The notes beneath the pieces are model-generated. The model saw nothing but the letters and a program-made list of their open reading frames with translations. It searched no databases and had not been told where the DNA came from. Shown piece by piece: positions 8,585 to 16,828 of a stretch of DNA of 64,000 bases. The DNA is from Lewinellaceae bacterium (lineage in GTDB: Bacteria; Bacteroidota; Bacteroidia; Chitinophagales; Saprospiraceae). Position 1 is the first letter of the stretch. Each line of letters opens with the position of its first letter. The DNA lies in NCBI GenBank assembly GCA_020636095.1, contig JACJYN010000003.1:558001-622000 (forward strand). Reading direction: 5' to 3'. A program made the position numbers and the translations under genes.

Positions 8585-8642
8585 AAATATCTGCATCCAG
8601 TGCAGTTTTAATTTGCATAATTTGCATTTAATGCAGATATTT
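8585..8642. promoter_or_regulatory. Candidate operator between XRE gene and the divergent pair
   Basis: Perfect 12-base arms AAATATCTGCAT (8585-8596) and ATGCAGATATTT (8631-8642) are separated by 34 bases containing two further TTTGCAT-like half-sites. The site lies between the divergent starts at 8535 and 8679. This layout is typical of a repressor controlling itself and its neighbour. Confidence 0.55.
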
Positions 8643-8678
8643 GTGGTAGTTGATTTATTCATGGCCCAAACCTGAATC

Positions 8679-9314
8679 ATGGATCATTCCATCCCCATCC
8701 AAATGAGGCGCCCCAGCCGGTTCATCCTCCCACTGGCCATTTTGATGCTCTTTCTAACCGGCTTATACCTCTACCTTACCACTCAAAACAGCCAGCCACT
8801 ACCCCTGGCTGCTCACCTGGAACAGTCCATCGGGATTGACGCCCCTCCGGACATTTATGAGGACGCCATAGCCTACGCCGTGAAAAATCTGGCCATTGAA
8901 TTGGACATTGACGTTGAAAACTACGATCTTTCGATGGAAGATTATCAGGCGATTGTGGAAGCGGCGGCGAGCAAATTTGGGGATTGCCATCAGTATAGGT
9001 TATACGCTTTGGCTCTTGCGCCCTACACGTGTTATACTTGTGTATCCCGGCCGAAGGTCATCCTGAATGAGGGGCAAACCTTCAAGATTGGCCAAACCTG
9101 TGGCACCCGCGAATCGCGTTATGGCCGTGAACTGCCGGAACCCGGCCTGGTGTATGCGGCTGAATTTCGGGGCAACCTGTTTGAAGTGATGGTCGCTGAA
9201 TACGTCAAACTCCTGCTGTTTCAGTACAGTAAAGAACGGCAGGATATTCTAAAAAACAACAACCTCCCGGCCTTGGAGATGACCCTCCCGCCGGGGAACA
9301 AAATCCTGAGATGA
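8679..9314 (+). CDS. Membrane-anchored protein with GIY-YIG-like C-terminal domain
   Basis: This 211-residue protein has one N-terminal membrane helix (about residues 15-33, FILPLAILMLFLTGLYLYL), a helical linker, and a C-terminal domain. The domain reads CHQYRLYALA, CYTCVSRPKVILNEGQTFKI then GQT, then ESRYGREL and MVAEYVKLLLFQY. The order K-I-G-x-T, R-Y, conserved hydrophobic strand, then A-E followed by a helix matches degenerate GIY-YIG nuclease domains of Bacteroidota polymorphic toxins, where the Arg and Glu are catalytic. This is motif reading and needs a profile search. The gene is followed 1 base later by a small gene, is divergent from an XRE repressor, and lies in a decayed defence island. 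It may be an effector or toxin with its partner. It could equally be an uncharacterised envelope protein. Confidence 0.5.
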   Translation: MDHSIPIQMRRPSRFILPLAILMLFLTGLYLYLTTQNSQPLPLAAHLEQSIGIDAPPDIYEDAIAYAVKNLAIELDIDVENYDLSMEDYQAIVEAAASKFGDCHQYRLYALALAPYTCYTCVSRPKVILNEGQTFKIGQTCGTRESRYGRELPEPGLVYAAEFRGNLFEVMVAEYVKLLLFQYSKERQDILKNNNLPALEMTLPPGNKILR

Positions 9315-9315
9315 T

Positions 9316-9555
9316 ATGATCTCCTTATTCGTTGAAAAGGAAAATGAACAGGCCACGCTGGCCCTTTACCGCATCCTGGAATCAATTGATCTGCCGGAAG
9401 ATGTTGGTGTCACCATCAACAACATGCGTGATGCCAAGAGCGGCATCCTCCGAGAAGATGGTAAGGTGGTGGATATTTCGCTGGCCAATTGTTATACGCT
9501 GGAGGATGTGGTAAGGGAGTTGGTGGGGTTGGTGAAGCGTCAAGAAAAAACTTGA
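9316..9555 (+). CDS. Small partner protein of the GIY-YIG-like gene
   Basis: The 79-residue cytosolic protein starts 1 base after the preceding stop (TGA-T-ATG), which indicates coupled translation. It is mildly acidic and shows an alternating strand/helix pattern: ISLFVEKENEQATLALYRIL, then LPEDVGVTINNMRDAKSGIL and YTLEDVVRELVGLVKR. There is no recognised family. Size, coupling and place immediately downstream fit an immunity protein, antitoxin or small regulatory subunit. A strong terminator hairpin overlaps its last codons, so the two-gene unit ends here. Confidence 0.6.
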   Translation: MISLFVEKENEQATLALYRILESIDLPEDVGVTINNMRDAKSGILREDGKVVDISLANCYTLEDVVRELVGLVKRQEKT

Positions 9556-9597
9556 CAAGTTTCCCTTATGCCCCAATCGGAAAACTTGTCAAGTTTT
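9547..9597 (+). terminator. Terminator of the two-gene unit
   Basis: Arms AAAACTTGACAAGTTT (9547-9562) and AAAACTTGTCAAGTTTT (9581-9597) pair almost perfectly around an 18-base loop. The hairpin ends in a T run and starts inside the last codons of the gene ending at 9555. Confidence 0.65.
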
Positions 9598-9693
9598 AAA
9601 ACATAAAATAGGCTCGGAACCATCGTCAAGTCTTTAGGCAAGCTTTGGAGAAACCTTTATTGGGCCGGATAGGATTTTAGAAATTCACGGCCC

Positions 9694-9912
9694 GGGCTTT
9701 GTGCGTTCGGGAAGCTTACAAAAGCTCGCTTTCAATTCCCCCCTTCGCGGATTGGCTCCGCCCATCCGGAGAGGGGGGCGCTTCAAACATTCCTCAAGCC
9801 TGGCCTATGGCCTGGCTTCATGCGCTACAGTGGCTTACAGAAGCTCGCTTCTGACGCCCCTGTAACGCACAAAGCCCCTCCGCATTTGCGGAGAGGCTTG
9901 AGGAATGTTTGA
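9694..9912. repeat. Nested inverted repeats abutting tRNA-Cys
   Basis: Two inverted pairs are nested. One is GGGCTTTGTGCGTT (9694-9707) with its complement at 9864-9877. The other is an 18-base pair, TCAAACATTCCTCAAGCC (9783-9800), with its complement at 9895-9912. The last base of the second right arm is the discriminator base of the tRNA. A direct repeat GCTTACA(A/G)AAGCTCGCTT also occurs on both sides of the centre. No coding frame is convincing in 9598-9911. The layout suggests an inserted palindromic element targeting the tRNA 3' end. Confidence 0.5.
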
Positions 9913-9982
9913 GGTCGGGAGCGGATTCGAACCGCCGTACGAGGTTTTGCAGACCTCTGCCTAGCCACTCGGCCACCCGACC
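9912..9982 (-). tRNA. tRNA-Cys (GCA)
   Basis: The minus strand folds as a 71-base cloverleaf. The acceptor GGTCGGG pairs with CCCGACC; the D arm reads GGCCGAGTGGCTAGGC; the anticodon arm GAGGT-CTGCAAA-ACCTC carries anticodon GCA; the T arm is GGCGGTTCGAATCCGC; and the discriminator base is U, as usual for tRNA-Cys. CCA is not encoded. Cys tRNAs are possible island integration sites; here the gene marks the edge of the decayed accessory region, but no integrase is in the window. Confidence 0.92.
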
Positions 9983-10110
9983 TTTTCAGTTGTTCACCGC
10001 TGATTGCCCACCTTTTGCAGTTCCTCTGAACCTTCCTCCCCCCTCGGGGGAGGTGCCGTAGGCGGAGGGGGGCTTCCCCAGCGGAAGGCAAATATACGGG
10101 TTTTTTCCGT

Positions 10111-10386
10111 TCATTGCCCATTTGTAACCAAAAAAAGAGGCGGATAGTTCATTCTACTCCAAAGCAAACAGCTTGCTAAAACCACTATCCGATCGATGTG
10201 GTTTAACCTATTGGCGTTTTCCACCACGCCAAATGTGGTGATCAAGGTAGTAAAGAGGTGCTTTTTCGTTTTAGTATGGTATTGAAACACCCTCTTTTTG
10301 GTTTCCAAATTAGTGGCGTCACTTTTGGTTACTTCATAATCCGAGGTACTATATAAATACTTTATTCCACTTCCGAAAGCCAACAA
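10111..10386 (-). pseudogene. C-terminal remnant of an AAA-type ATPase (DEXX/PD-(D/E)XK class)
   Basis: The stretch TKTKKHLFTTLITTFGVVEN, preceded by YEVTKSDATNLETKKRVFQY, matches the extreme C-terminus of the common stand-alone ATP-binding proteins of Bacteroidota (AAA ATPase with a C-terminal PD-(D/E)XK-like fold). Their hallmark ending is K-T-x-K-x-x-F-x-T-x-I-T-T-x-G-V-x-x-N. Only about 60 residues of a protein normally near 380-480 residues are present, with no P-loop. The start shown is simply the first in-frame ATG. I infer that the rest was deleted between this stub and the gene ending at 10401. Confidence 0.6.
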
Positions 10387-10400
10387 CCCCGGCTCCCTAC

Positions 10401-12143
10401 CTACCGCAACAACGACACCTCCCCACTCTGCTCCACCACCGTGCCATCCGACTGCTCGATGCGCAGGTAATAAGCATACAAACCCACCGGTACCCGTTTG
10501 CCGCGGCTTTTGCCATTCCAGCCCACGTTGATATCCCGGCTTTCGAAGAGCTGGCCGCCGTAGCGGTCGTAGACCGCCAGGAGGTAATCGGCCGGGGCGC
10601 CAAACTGCAGGTAGGGCAGAAACACATCGTTGCGGCCGTCCTCGTTTGGGGAGAAGGCGTTGGGGATGTAGATGCGCGCCTCCTGCTCTGCGCAGGCGGT
10701 ATTGGATCGGGAATCGACAGTAATATTGGTAGAGTCACTCAGGCTTATCTCCGCCTGCGCCTCCACGAAATAGCAGGCTCTGACCTGGTCGGGGTTCGAC
10801 AGGTCGAGGTTGTTGTCGGCCGCTTCCAGGGTGTTGGGGCCGTAGTTGCCCAGCAGGACGGGCGCGCCGCCTTCGAGGCGGTAGAGGTTGTAACCCTGCA
10901 CTGTGCCCAGGGGGTTGAGGTAGGGGGTCCAGCGGATGAGGTTAGCGCCCGATTGGGCGCTGGCCCGCAGGAAGAGAGTCCCTACGATATTGGAGGAGGC
11001 CTTTTCGCCGCAGCCGTCGGTGGTCTGTACCTGGTAATACACTACCCCGCCGGAGGGGTCGGCGCGGGTGTCCAGGTAGGAATTACTGGCGGTGAGGGGG
11101 GGCGCCGGCGCGCCGCTTTCCACGATGCTGAAGTTGTTATTGTCTGACGATTGCAGGATGGCGTAGTCGCTGATCTCGGCATTGGCGTTCCATTGCCAAT
11201 CCAGCTGCGCTTCCCCGTTTTCGGTGACGGTAGCGTTGGTGGCCGCCAGCCCTTTGACTGCCTGAACGACGTCCAGGCTGAGGCAGGCCTCGTTGGAGGC
11301 GGCTACCACTCCGGTGGAGCGCTCGACGGCCTGTACCGTGAAGCAGTACGTCACGGCGTCATCGGCATTCTGGAAGCGGTAGGAGGAGGCGTTGCCGTCG
11401 AGCGCAGCTACCAGTTCGGGAGCGCCGCCGTTGCGCGACACCCACACATCCTGGCTGCCAATGCCCTGCGGCCAGTTCTGGTAGCGGTTCCAGCTCAGGC
11501 TGATGCTGCGTTCGCAGGGGTCGGAGCCTTCGGTGGCGAGCAGGATGGTGGAATGGGGCGTGGCGATGAGGCTTTTATTGCCGCAGGCGTCGATGGCTTC
11601 TATATAATAGGTTTCCGATTGCTCCGTGGGGGAAGCTTCCGTGTCCAGGTAAAAAGTGTCATTGAAAATAGTATCCAGCACGGCCGTGCCCTGCCCGGGG
11701 ATGGTGCGGGAAAGGATGTAGGCCACCACTTCCGGCGAAGGGCTGGGTTGCCAGCTCACCTCCACCTCCGTCCCGCTGACGGAAACGGACTCCAGCCGGG
11801 CCTGCTCCGGGATGAGGTTGTCCAGCGTGTCCGACTGCAGCACCGGCTGGCCGGGGCAGTCGTAATCGCTTTCCAGGTAATAATACCAGACGCCCATGCC
11901 GGCATTCTCGTGGATGAAAAAATTCTGGTTGGGGTCCGTGATGGCCGCCAGTTGGCTGTACGTGCCGCTTTCGTCCTGGCTGGCGAAAATGAGGTAGGCG
12001 TTGAACGGCCCGCAGCTGTTGGTTGGGGCTTCCCAAAACAGGGTGTCATTGCTGACACACAGGAAAGCGGGGGCGGCCACTTGCCCGAACAAAGTCCATC
12101 CGAGCGAGAAAACAAAAACGAGCGTTAGTGCAAGTTGCTTCAT
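10401..12143 (-). CDS. Secreted FN3-like protein with type B T9SS (gliding motility-associated) C-terminal domain
   Basis: The 580-residue protein begins with a signal peptide (MKQLALTLVFVFSLGWTLFG). It then has several fibronectin-III-like modules, seen as repeated Y-x-V-x-A and paired Cys patterns such as ETYYIEAIDACGN, VTYCFTVQAVER and VVYYQVQTTDGCGE. The C-terminal 90 residues (YIPNAFSPNEDGRNDVFLPY, then YDRYGGQLFES, W-N-G-K and GLYAYYLRIE) are a CHU_C / type B sorting domain. Such proteins are exported through the type IX system and stay on or leave the cell surface; many are adhesins. The specific ligand is unknown. Length and ends are consistent with an intact gene. Confidence 0.85.
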   Translation of the reverse strand: MKQLALTLVFVFSLGWTLFGQVAAPAFLCVSNDTLFWEAPTNSCGPFNAYLIFASQDESGTYSQLAAITDPNQNFFIHENAGMGVWYYYLESDYDCPGQPVLQSDTLDNLIPEQARLESVSVSGTEVEVSWQPSPSPEVVAYILSRTIPGQGTAVLDTIFNDTFYLDTEASPTEQSETYYIEAIDACGNKSLIATPHSTILLATEGSDPCERSISLSWNRYQNWPQGIGSQDVWVSRNGGAPELVAALDGNASSYRFQNADDAVTYCFTVQAVERSTGVVAASNEACLSLDVVQAVKGLAATNATVTENGEAQLDWQWNANAEISDYAILQSSDNNNFSIVESGAPAPPLTASNSYLDTRADPSGGVVYYQVQTTDGCGEKASSNIVGTLFLRASAQSGANLIRWTPYLNPLGTVQGYNLYRLEGGAPVLLGNYGPNTLEAADNNLDLSNPDQVRACYFVEAQAEISLSDSTNITVDSRSNTACAEQEARIYIPNAFSPNEDGRNDVFLPYLQFGAPADYLLAVYDRYGGQLFESRDINVGWNGKSRGKRVPVGLYAYYLRIEQSDGTVVEQSGEVSLLR

Positions 12144-12221
12144 TCCTTTATTATTTCTTTTAGATTGAATTCTTTTTTCTTATTGAATTCGGTGTCCGCA
12201 GTTTGCAAATCACTGAATCAA

Positions 12222-12455
12222 GAGGCTCCCTCCTCCCTCCTCCCTCCTCACTCCTCCCTCCTCACTCCTCCCTCACTCCTCACTCCTCACTCCTCACTCC
12301 CTCCTCACTCCTCACTCATCACTCATCCCTGTTCACTCCTCCCTGCTCACTCCTCCCTCCTCACTCCTCACTCCTCACTCCTCACTCCTCACTCCCTCTC
12401 TCTCTCCCTGCTCCCTCCTCACTCCTCACTCCTCACTCCTCCCTCCCTCTCCCTC
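12222..12455. repeat. Pyrimidine-rich tandem repeat (CTCCCTC / CACTCCTC units)
   Basis: About 230 bases consist of irregular tandem copies of short units such as CTCCCTC and CACTCCTCACTCCTC, with almost no G on the plus strand. The tract fills the gap between two minus-strand genes and supplies the last dozen codons and stop of the upstream lipoprotein gene (end GGVRSEE). Copy number change would alter that C-terminus and could affect transcription through purine/pyrimidine strand asymmetry. Confidence 0.85.
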
Positions 12456-13180
12456 ATATACTGCTCCTCCAGCCGGCTCATCGGGTAGCGTTCTTTCAGG
12501 CGGTAGGCCCATTGAAAATCACCGGCCACTTTTTTCTCATAGTAGAAAAGCCCGATGCCCTCCGCATAGACTTCCCGGCCGCTGTATTCATGCTCAAAGA
12601 CGCCCTCCTTGTCGTACTCCACCAATTCGCGGACATCGAAGAGGACGGCATCCCGTTCTTCCGCTTCGAACACAATGGTGGTGTCTTTTATATAACGCCG
12701 GTTTTTGATGAGGGTTATGGTGGCTTCCGGGTCAGAAACCGGATGCCACTGTATTTTGTAGAGGAACACGCCGCTGGAGTCCTTCACCTGAAAGGGGAAG
12801 GCGCTGCCGGAAAGCACTTCTACGGTTATCTTTTGTTGCTTCCCGGTAGAGTCATTTTCATAGAGGTAAAGGTCTTCCAGTAGCATGCCATTACTCACCA
12901 CTTCTTCCCGGGAAAGCTGAAGCGGCGCCAGTTCGTATTCGTAGTAGGTCTTGGTCAGAAAGATACCCTCCTCGGTGAAGAAGGACCGGTAGTACCAGTA
13001 GGCAGGGGTGAGCGAATCGTTGATCATCGGCTGGTATTCGTACACCAGGCCCTCCTTCAGTTCCCGCAGGGGGAAATAGTAGTTACGGATATCCTGGGCG
13101 CCGTCTCCACGACAAGATGTCAGGGCAAGCAACAAAAAGAACCAATACGTCGTACGCTCTATGTCAGGGAATCTAAACAT
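12419..13180 (-). CDS. Putative lipoprotein of unknown function
   Basis: From ATG 13178-13180 the protein has a lipoprotein signal (YWFFLLLALTSC, Cys being the predicted lipidation site). A longer start at 13252 would place a charged extension ahead of it and is less likely. The remaining 230 or so residues are rich in Tyr, Glu and short beta strands (YYFPLRELKEGLVYEYQPM, FLTKTYYEYELAP, GIGLFYYEKKVAGDFQW), consistent with a beta-structured envelope protein anchored to a membrane. The end GIGLFYYE...G...Y.L resembles the C-terminal strands of DUF-type lipoproteins common in Saprospiraceae, but I do not recognise a named family. The C-terminus runs into a variable tandem repeat. Confidence 0.65.
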   Translation of the reverse strand: MFRFPDIERTTYWFFLLLALTSCRGDGAQDIRNYYFPLRELKEGLVYEYQPMINDSLTPAYWYYRSFFTEEGIFLTKTYYEYELAPLQLSREEVVSNGMLLEDLYLYENDSTGKQQKITVEVLSGSAFPFQVKDSSGVFLYKIQWHPVSDPEATITLIKNRRYIKDTTIVFEAEERDAVLFDVRELVEYDKEGVFEHEYSGREVYAEGIGLFYYEKKVAGDFQWAYRLKERYPMSRLEEQYMREREGGVRSEE

Positions 13181-13448
13181 TTTCTCGTTTTTGGGCGGCC
13201 GGGCGGTTGGCGTAAAGCATTTTGTTCGCTTTATTTTTTCCCCGGCCTGCATAATTTCAAAACGTCTTTATCAACCTCTAATTATTTCATCCTGTTTATT
13301 TTGTATGCCTATCCGGCATTATGGCGCCGAAAAGGCGTAAATTGGCGGGTTAAAGGGTAAGGTTTTTTTCATTCGGCCAGTATGCCAATGTGGCGCAAAT
13401 AATATACTGGTACGAAATATGCGTTATAAATTCGCACGCAAATATATT

Positions 13449-13456
13449 TATCTTTG
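13449..13456 (+). promoter_or_regulatory. Candidate -7 box of secA promoter
   Basis: TATCTTTG at 13449-13456 fits the Bacteroidota -7 consensus TAnnTTTG and lies 36 bases before the secA ATG. The -33 region (GTTA near 13424) is weak. Confidence 0.45.
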
Positions 13457-13492
13457 CGGCGCTTAGTTAGATAACATTGGAAATATTTTTAT

Positions 13493-16400
13493 ATGTTTAA
13501 AGGTATAACTGATTCGCTCAAAAAGGTTTTCGGCAGCAAACAGGATAAAGATATCAAACTGTACATGCCCCTGGTCGAAGAGGTGAACGAGTTTTTCGGG
13601 CCACTGGAAAACCTGACCAACGACCAACTACGCGATAAGACCAGAGAATTCAGGGCCCGCATTGCCGAGCATCTGGCGGGTATTGATAAGGATATTGAAG
13701 ACCTCCACAACGAGGCCAACGAAGAGGAGAACCTCCTGCAGAAGGAAGAACTCTTCCGCGAGATGGATAAATTGCAGGAAGAAAGAGACAAACACCTGGA
13801 AGATGTGCTGAAGGAAATCCTGCCCGAAGCTTTCGCCGTCGTTAAGGAAACGACCCGCCGCTTTAAGGAAAATCCGGTGCTGGAAGTTACCGCCACCGAT
13901 CATGACCGCGACCTGGCGGCCACGCCTGGCAAGTCCTACATCACCATTAAAGGAGATAAGGCCCATTGGGCCAACCAATGGGTGGCCGGCGGAGGAGACA
14001 TCACCTGGGATATGGTGCACTACGATGTGCAGCTCATCGGGGGTATGGTGCTCCACGACGGTAAGGTCGCCGAGATGGCCACCGGTGAAGGTAAAACCCT
14101 GGTGGCTACCCTGCCGGCTTACCTCAACGGATTGTCGGGCCAGGGTGTGCACATCATTACCGTTAACGACTACCTGGCCCGCCGTGACCAGGAGTGGGTC
14201 GGCCCCATCTTCGAATTCCTGCTCCTGACGGTCGATTGTATCGACAAGTACCGCCCTCACTCGAAAGAGCGCCGGCGCGCTTACAATTGCGACATCACCT
14301 ACGGCACCAACAACGAATTCGGTTTCGATTACCTGCGGGACAATATGGTGCGCTCCACCGACGAAAGAGTGCAGCGCAAGCACCACTACTCCATGATCGA
14401 CGAGGTCGACTCCGTGCTCATCGACGATGCGCGTACGCCGCTGATCATCTCCGGGCCGGTGCCGCAGGGTAGCGAAGAACAGGAATATATCGAACTGCGC
14501 CCCGAAGTGGAAAAACTGATTGGCGTTCAGCGCAAGCTGGCCACTGATTACCTGGCCGAAGCCCGCCGCCTTTTCAAGGAAGGGCAAACCGGTTATCAGG
14601 AAGGGCAAGCGGGCCTGGCTCTGCTGCGCGCCTATCGCGCCCTGCCCAAGTACCGCCCGCTGATCAAGTTTCTCAGTGAGGAAGGGGCGAAAGTGGAACT
14701 GCAGAAGGCAGAGAACTTCTACATGCAGGAGCAGAACAAAAACATGCACATCGCCGATGAGCCGCTTTACTTTATCATCGACGAGAAGAACCGTTCCGTA
14801 GAATTGACCGAAAGAGGGGCGGAATTCCTCAGCCAGGGAGAGGGCGTTGACGATGAGAACTTTTTCATCATGCCGGATATCGCCACCGAAATGGTGGAAA
14901 TCCAGAACAACCCTTCGCTCGACGAAAAAGAGAAGGAAGAAGCCAAGATCAAACTTTCGCAGGACTTCTCTGTGAAATCCAAGCGCCTGCACTCCATCAA
15001 CCAACTGCTCAAAGCCTACACCCTTTTTGAAAAAGACGAGGAGTACGTCGTCATCGAAGGCCAGGTGAAGATCGTGGACGAGCAGACCGGCCGCATGATG
15101 GAAGGGCGCCGGTACTCCGACGGCCTGCACCAGGCCCTGGAAGCCAAAGAAAATGTAAAGGTCGGGGATATTACCCAGACCTACGCCACGGTTACCCTTC
15201 AGAACTACTTCCGCATGTACCACAAGCTGGCCGGTATGACCGGTACCGCCGAGACGGAAGCCAGCGAATTGTGGGAGATTTATAAACTGGACGTAGTGGT
15301 GATCCCCACCAACCGCCCCATCGTCCGCGATGACCGGGAAGACCTCGTTTACAAGACCGCCCGGGAGAAGTTCAACGCCGTCATTGAAGAAATCGTACAG
15401 TTGACGGACAAAGGGCGCCCCGTCCTGGTGGGCACTACTTCGGTAGATATTTCCGAAAAGCTGAGCCGCATGCTTCAGCTGCGCAATATAGACCACAACG
15501 TACTCAACGCCAAGCAGCACCAACGCGAAGCCGAGATCGTCGCCGAAGCCGGTAAGCCGGGTAAGGTAACCATCGCCACCAACATGGCGGGCCGGGGTAC
15601 GGACATCAAGATCGGCAAGGAGGTGAAAGCCGCGGGCGGCCTGGCCATCGTCGGCACCGAGCGGCACGATTCCCGCCGGGTAGACCGCCAGCTGCGAGGC
15701 CGCGCCGGCCGCCAGGGAGACCCGGGTAGCTCTCAGTTTTACGTCTCGCTGGAGGACAACCTCATGCGCCTCTTCCAATCCGAGCGCATAGCCAAGCTGA
15801 TGGACCGCATGGGCCACGAAGACGGCGAGGTGATCCAGCACTCCATGGTCACCAAGTCGATCGAACGGGCCCAGAAGAAAGTGGAGGAAAACAACTTCGG
15901 CATCCGGAAACGGCTGCTCGAGTACGATGACGTGATGAACATCCAGCGGGAGGCCATCTACAAAAAGCGGGACAACGCCCTGTCCGGTGAACGCCTCTCC
16001 GTCGACCTCAACAATATGTTCCATTCGCTGACGGGCAACGTAGTGCAAAGCCACCGCGAAGGTGGCAATTTCGACACCTTCCGCCGGGACTCGCTCAGCC
16101 TGCTGGGGCTGGACCCCCAAATGGATGCGATCGACTTCCAGGAAGGGCCGGAAGGAGAACTGATCAGCCGGTACCAGGAGCAGTTTGAAGCGTACTACGC
16201 CCGCAAGATGAACCAGATCACGGAAGCGCTGTTGCCTCACATCCGGGACGTGCACGAAAACCAGGGGCAGCAGTACAAGCGCATTCTCATTCCCTTTACC
16301 GACGGGCGGTCCAACCCCATGGCCATTACCGCCGAGATTGCCGAAGCGGTGAAGACCAACGGCCGGTCCATCCGCCGGGATATCGAGAAGGCAGTCACCC

Positions 16401-16819
16401 TGTCTATCATCGACGATAAGTGGAAAGAGCACCTGCGCTCGATGGATGAACTCAAGGATTCGGTGCAAGCCGCTTCCTTTGAACAGAAAGACCCGCTGGT
16501 GATCTACAAAATGGAAGCCTATAACCTCTTCGAGCAACTCATTTTTGATATCAACGAAGAGGTGACTGCATATCTCTCCAAGGGTACCATCGTTTTTGCC
16601 GATGGCCGCACCCTGGAAGAAGCGCGGGAACAACGTACGGACATGAGCAAGGTGCAGACCAACCGCAGCGAAGAGCAGGCCCGGGCCGCCGCCGAAGGGG
16701 TCAGCCGCCGTTCCAAACCGCAGACCTTTAAGCGCGTGGAAAAGAAAGTAGGCCGCAATGACCTCTGCCCTTGTGGTAGCGGTAAGAAATATAAACACTG
16801 CCACGGCAGAGGACAATGA
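13493..16819 (+). CDS. secA: Preprotein translocase ATPase SecA
   Basis: SecA drives secretory proteins through the SecYEG channel by ATP hydrolysis. The 1108-residue protein shows the N-terminal DEAD motor with Walker A MATGEGKTLVATLPAYLNGL, the RRDQEWVGPIFEFL region, Walker B-like DEVDSVLIDDARTPLIISG, the preprotein cross-linking and scaffold regions, motor 2 with GRPVLVGTTSVDISEKLSRM, NMAGRGTDIKIG and RQLRGRAGRQGDPGSSQFYV, and a C-terminal zinc SEC-C motif (CPCGSGKKYKHCHG). The extra length relative to E. coli SecA (901) comes from insertions typical of Bacteroidota. The start at 13493 gives the canonical N-terminal helix. It appears monocistronic, with a palindromic element 10 bp after the stop. 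Confidence 0.98.
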   Translation: MFKGITDSLKKVFGSKQDKDIKLYMPLVEEVNEFFGPLENLTNDQLRDKTREFRARIAEHLAGIDKDIEDLHNEANEEENLLQKEELFREMDKLQEERDKHLEDVLKEILPEAFAVVKETTRRFKENPVLEVTATDHDRDLAATPGKSYITIKGDKAHWANQWVAGGGDITWDMVHYDVQLIGGMVLHDGKVAEMATGEGKTLVATLPAYLNGLSGQGVHIITVNDYLARRDQEWVGPIFEFLLLTVDCIDKYRPHSKERRRAYNCDITYGTNNEFGFDYLRDNMVRSTDERVQRKHHYSMIDEVDSVLIDDARTPLIISGPVPQGSEEQEYIELRPEVEKLIGVQRKLATDYLAEARRLFKEGQTGYQEGQAGLALLRAYRALPKYRPLIKFLSEEGAKVELQKAENFYMQEQNKNMHIADEPLYFIIDEKNRSVELTERGAEFLSQGEGVDDENFFIMPDIATEMVEIQNNPSLDEKEKEEAKIKLSQDFSVKSKRLHSINQLLKAYTLFEKDEEYVVIEGQVKIVDEQTGRMMEGRRYSDGLHQALEAKENVKVGDITQTYATVTLQNYFRMYHKLAGMTGTAETEASELWEIYKLDVVVIPTNRPIVRDDREDLVYKTAREKFNAVIEEIVQLTDKGRPVLVGTTSVDISEKLSRMLQLRNIDHNVLNAKQHQREAEIVAEAGKPGKVTIATNMAGRGTDIKIGKEVKAAGGLAIVGTERHDSRRVDRQLRGRAGRQGDPGSSQFYVSLEDNLMRLFQSERIAKLMDRMGHEDGEVIQHSMVTKSIERAQKKVEENNFGIRKRLLEYDDVMNIQREAIYKKRDNALSGERLSVDLNNMFHSLTGNVVQSHREGGNFDTFRRDSLSLLGLDPQMDAIDFQEGPEGELISRYQEQFEAYYARKMNQITEALLPHIRDVHENQGQQYKRILIPFTDGRSNPMAITAEIAEAVKTNGRSIRRDIEKAVTLSIIDDKWKEHLRSMDELKDSVQAASFEQKDPLVIYKMEAYNLFEQLIFDINEEVTAYLSKGTIVFADGRTLEEAREQRTDMSKVQTNRSEEQARAAAEGVSRRSKPQTFKRVEKKVGRNDLCPCGSGKKYKHCHGRGQ

Positions 16820-16828
16820 ATGGATAAG

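Noticed and set aside
9825..10121. 98-residue minus-strand frame across tRNA-Cys
   Set aside because: It overlaps the tRNA and repeats and has no protein-like pattern.
11151..12128. 325-residue plus-strand frame opposite the type B T9SS protein
   Set aside because: Shadow of a GC-rich coding strand; the minus-strand protein has a signal peptide and a sorting domain.
12222..12455. CRISPR array
   Set aside because: Units are short, irregular and contiguous with no unique spacers; this is a simple tandem repeat.
12135..12883. Two Ser/Leu/Pro-repeat proteins read from the pyrimidine-rich tract
   Set aside because: They are direct translations of the tandem repeat and then of the antisense of the lipoprotein gene.
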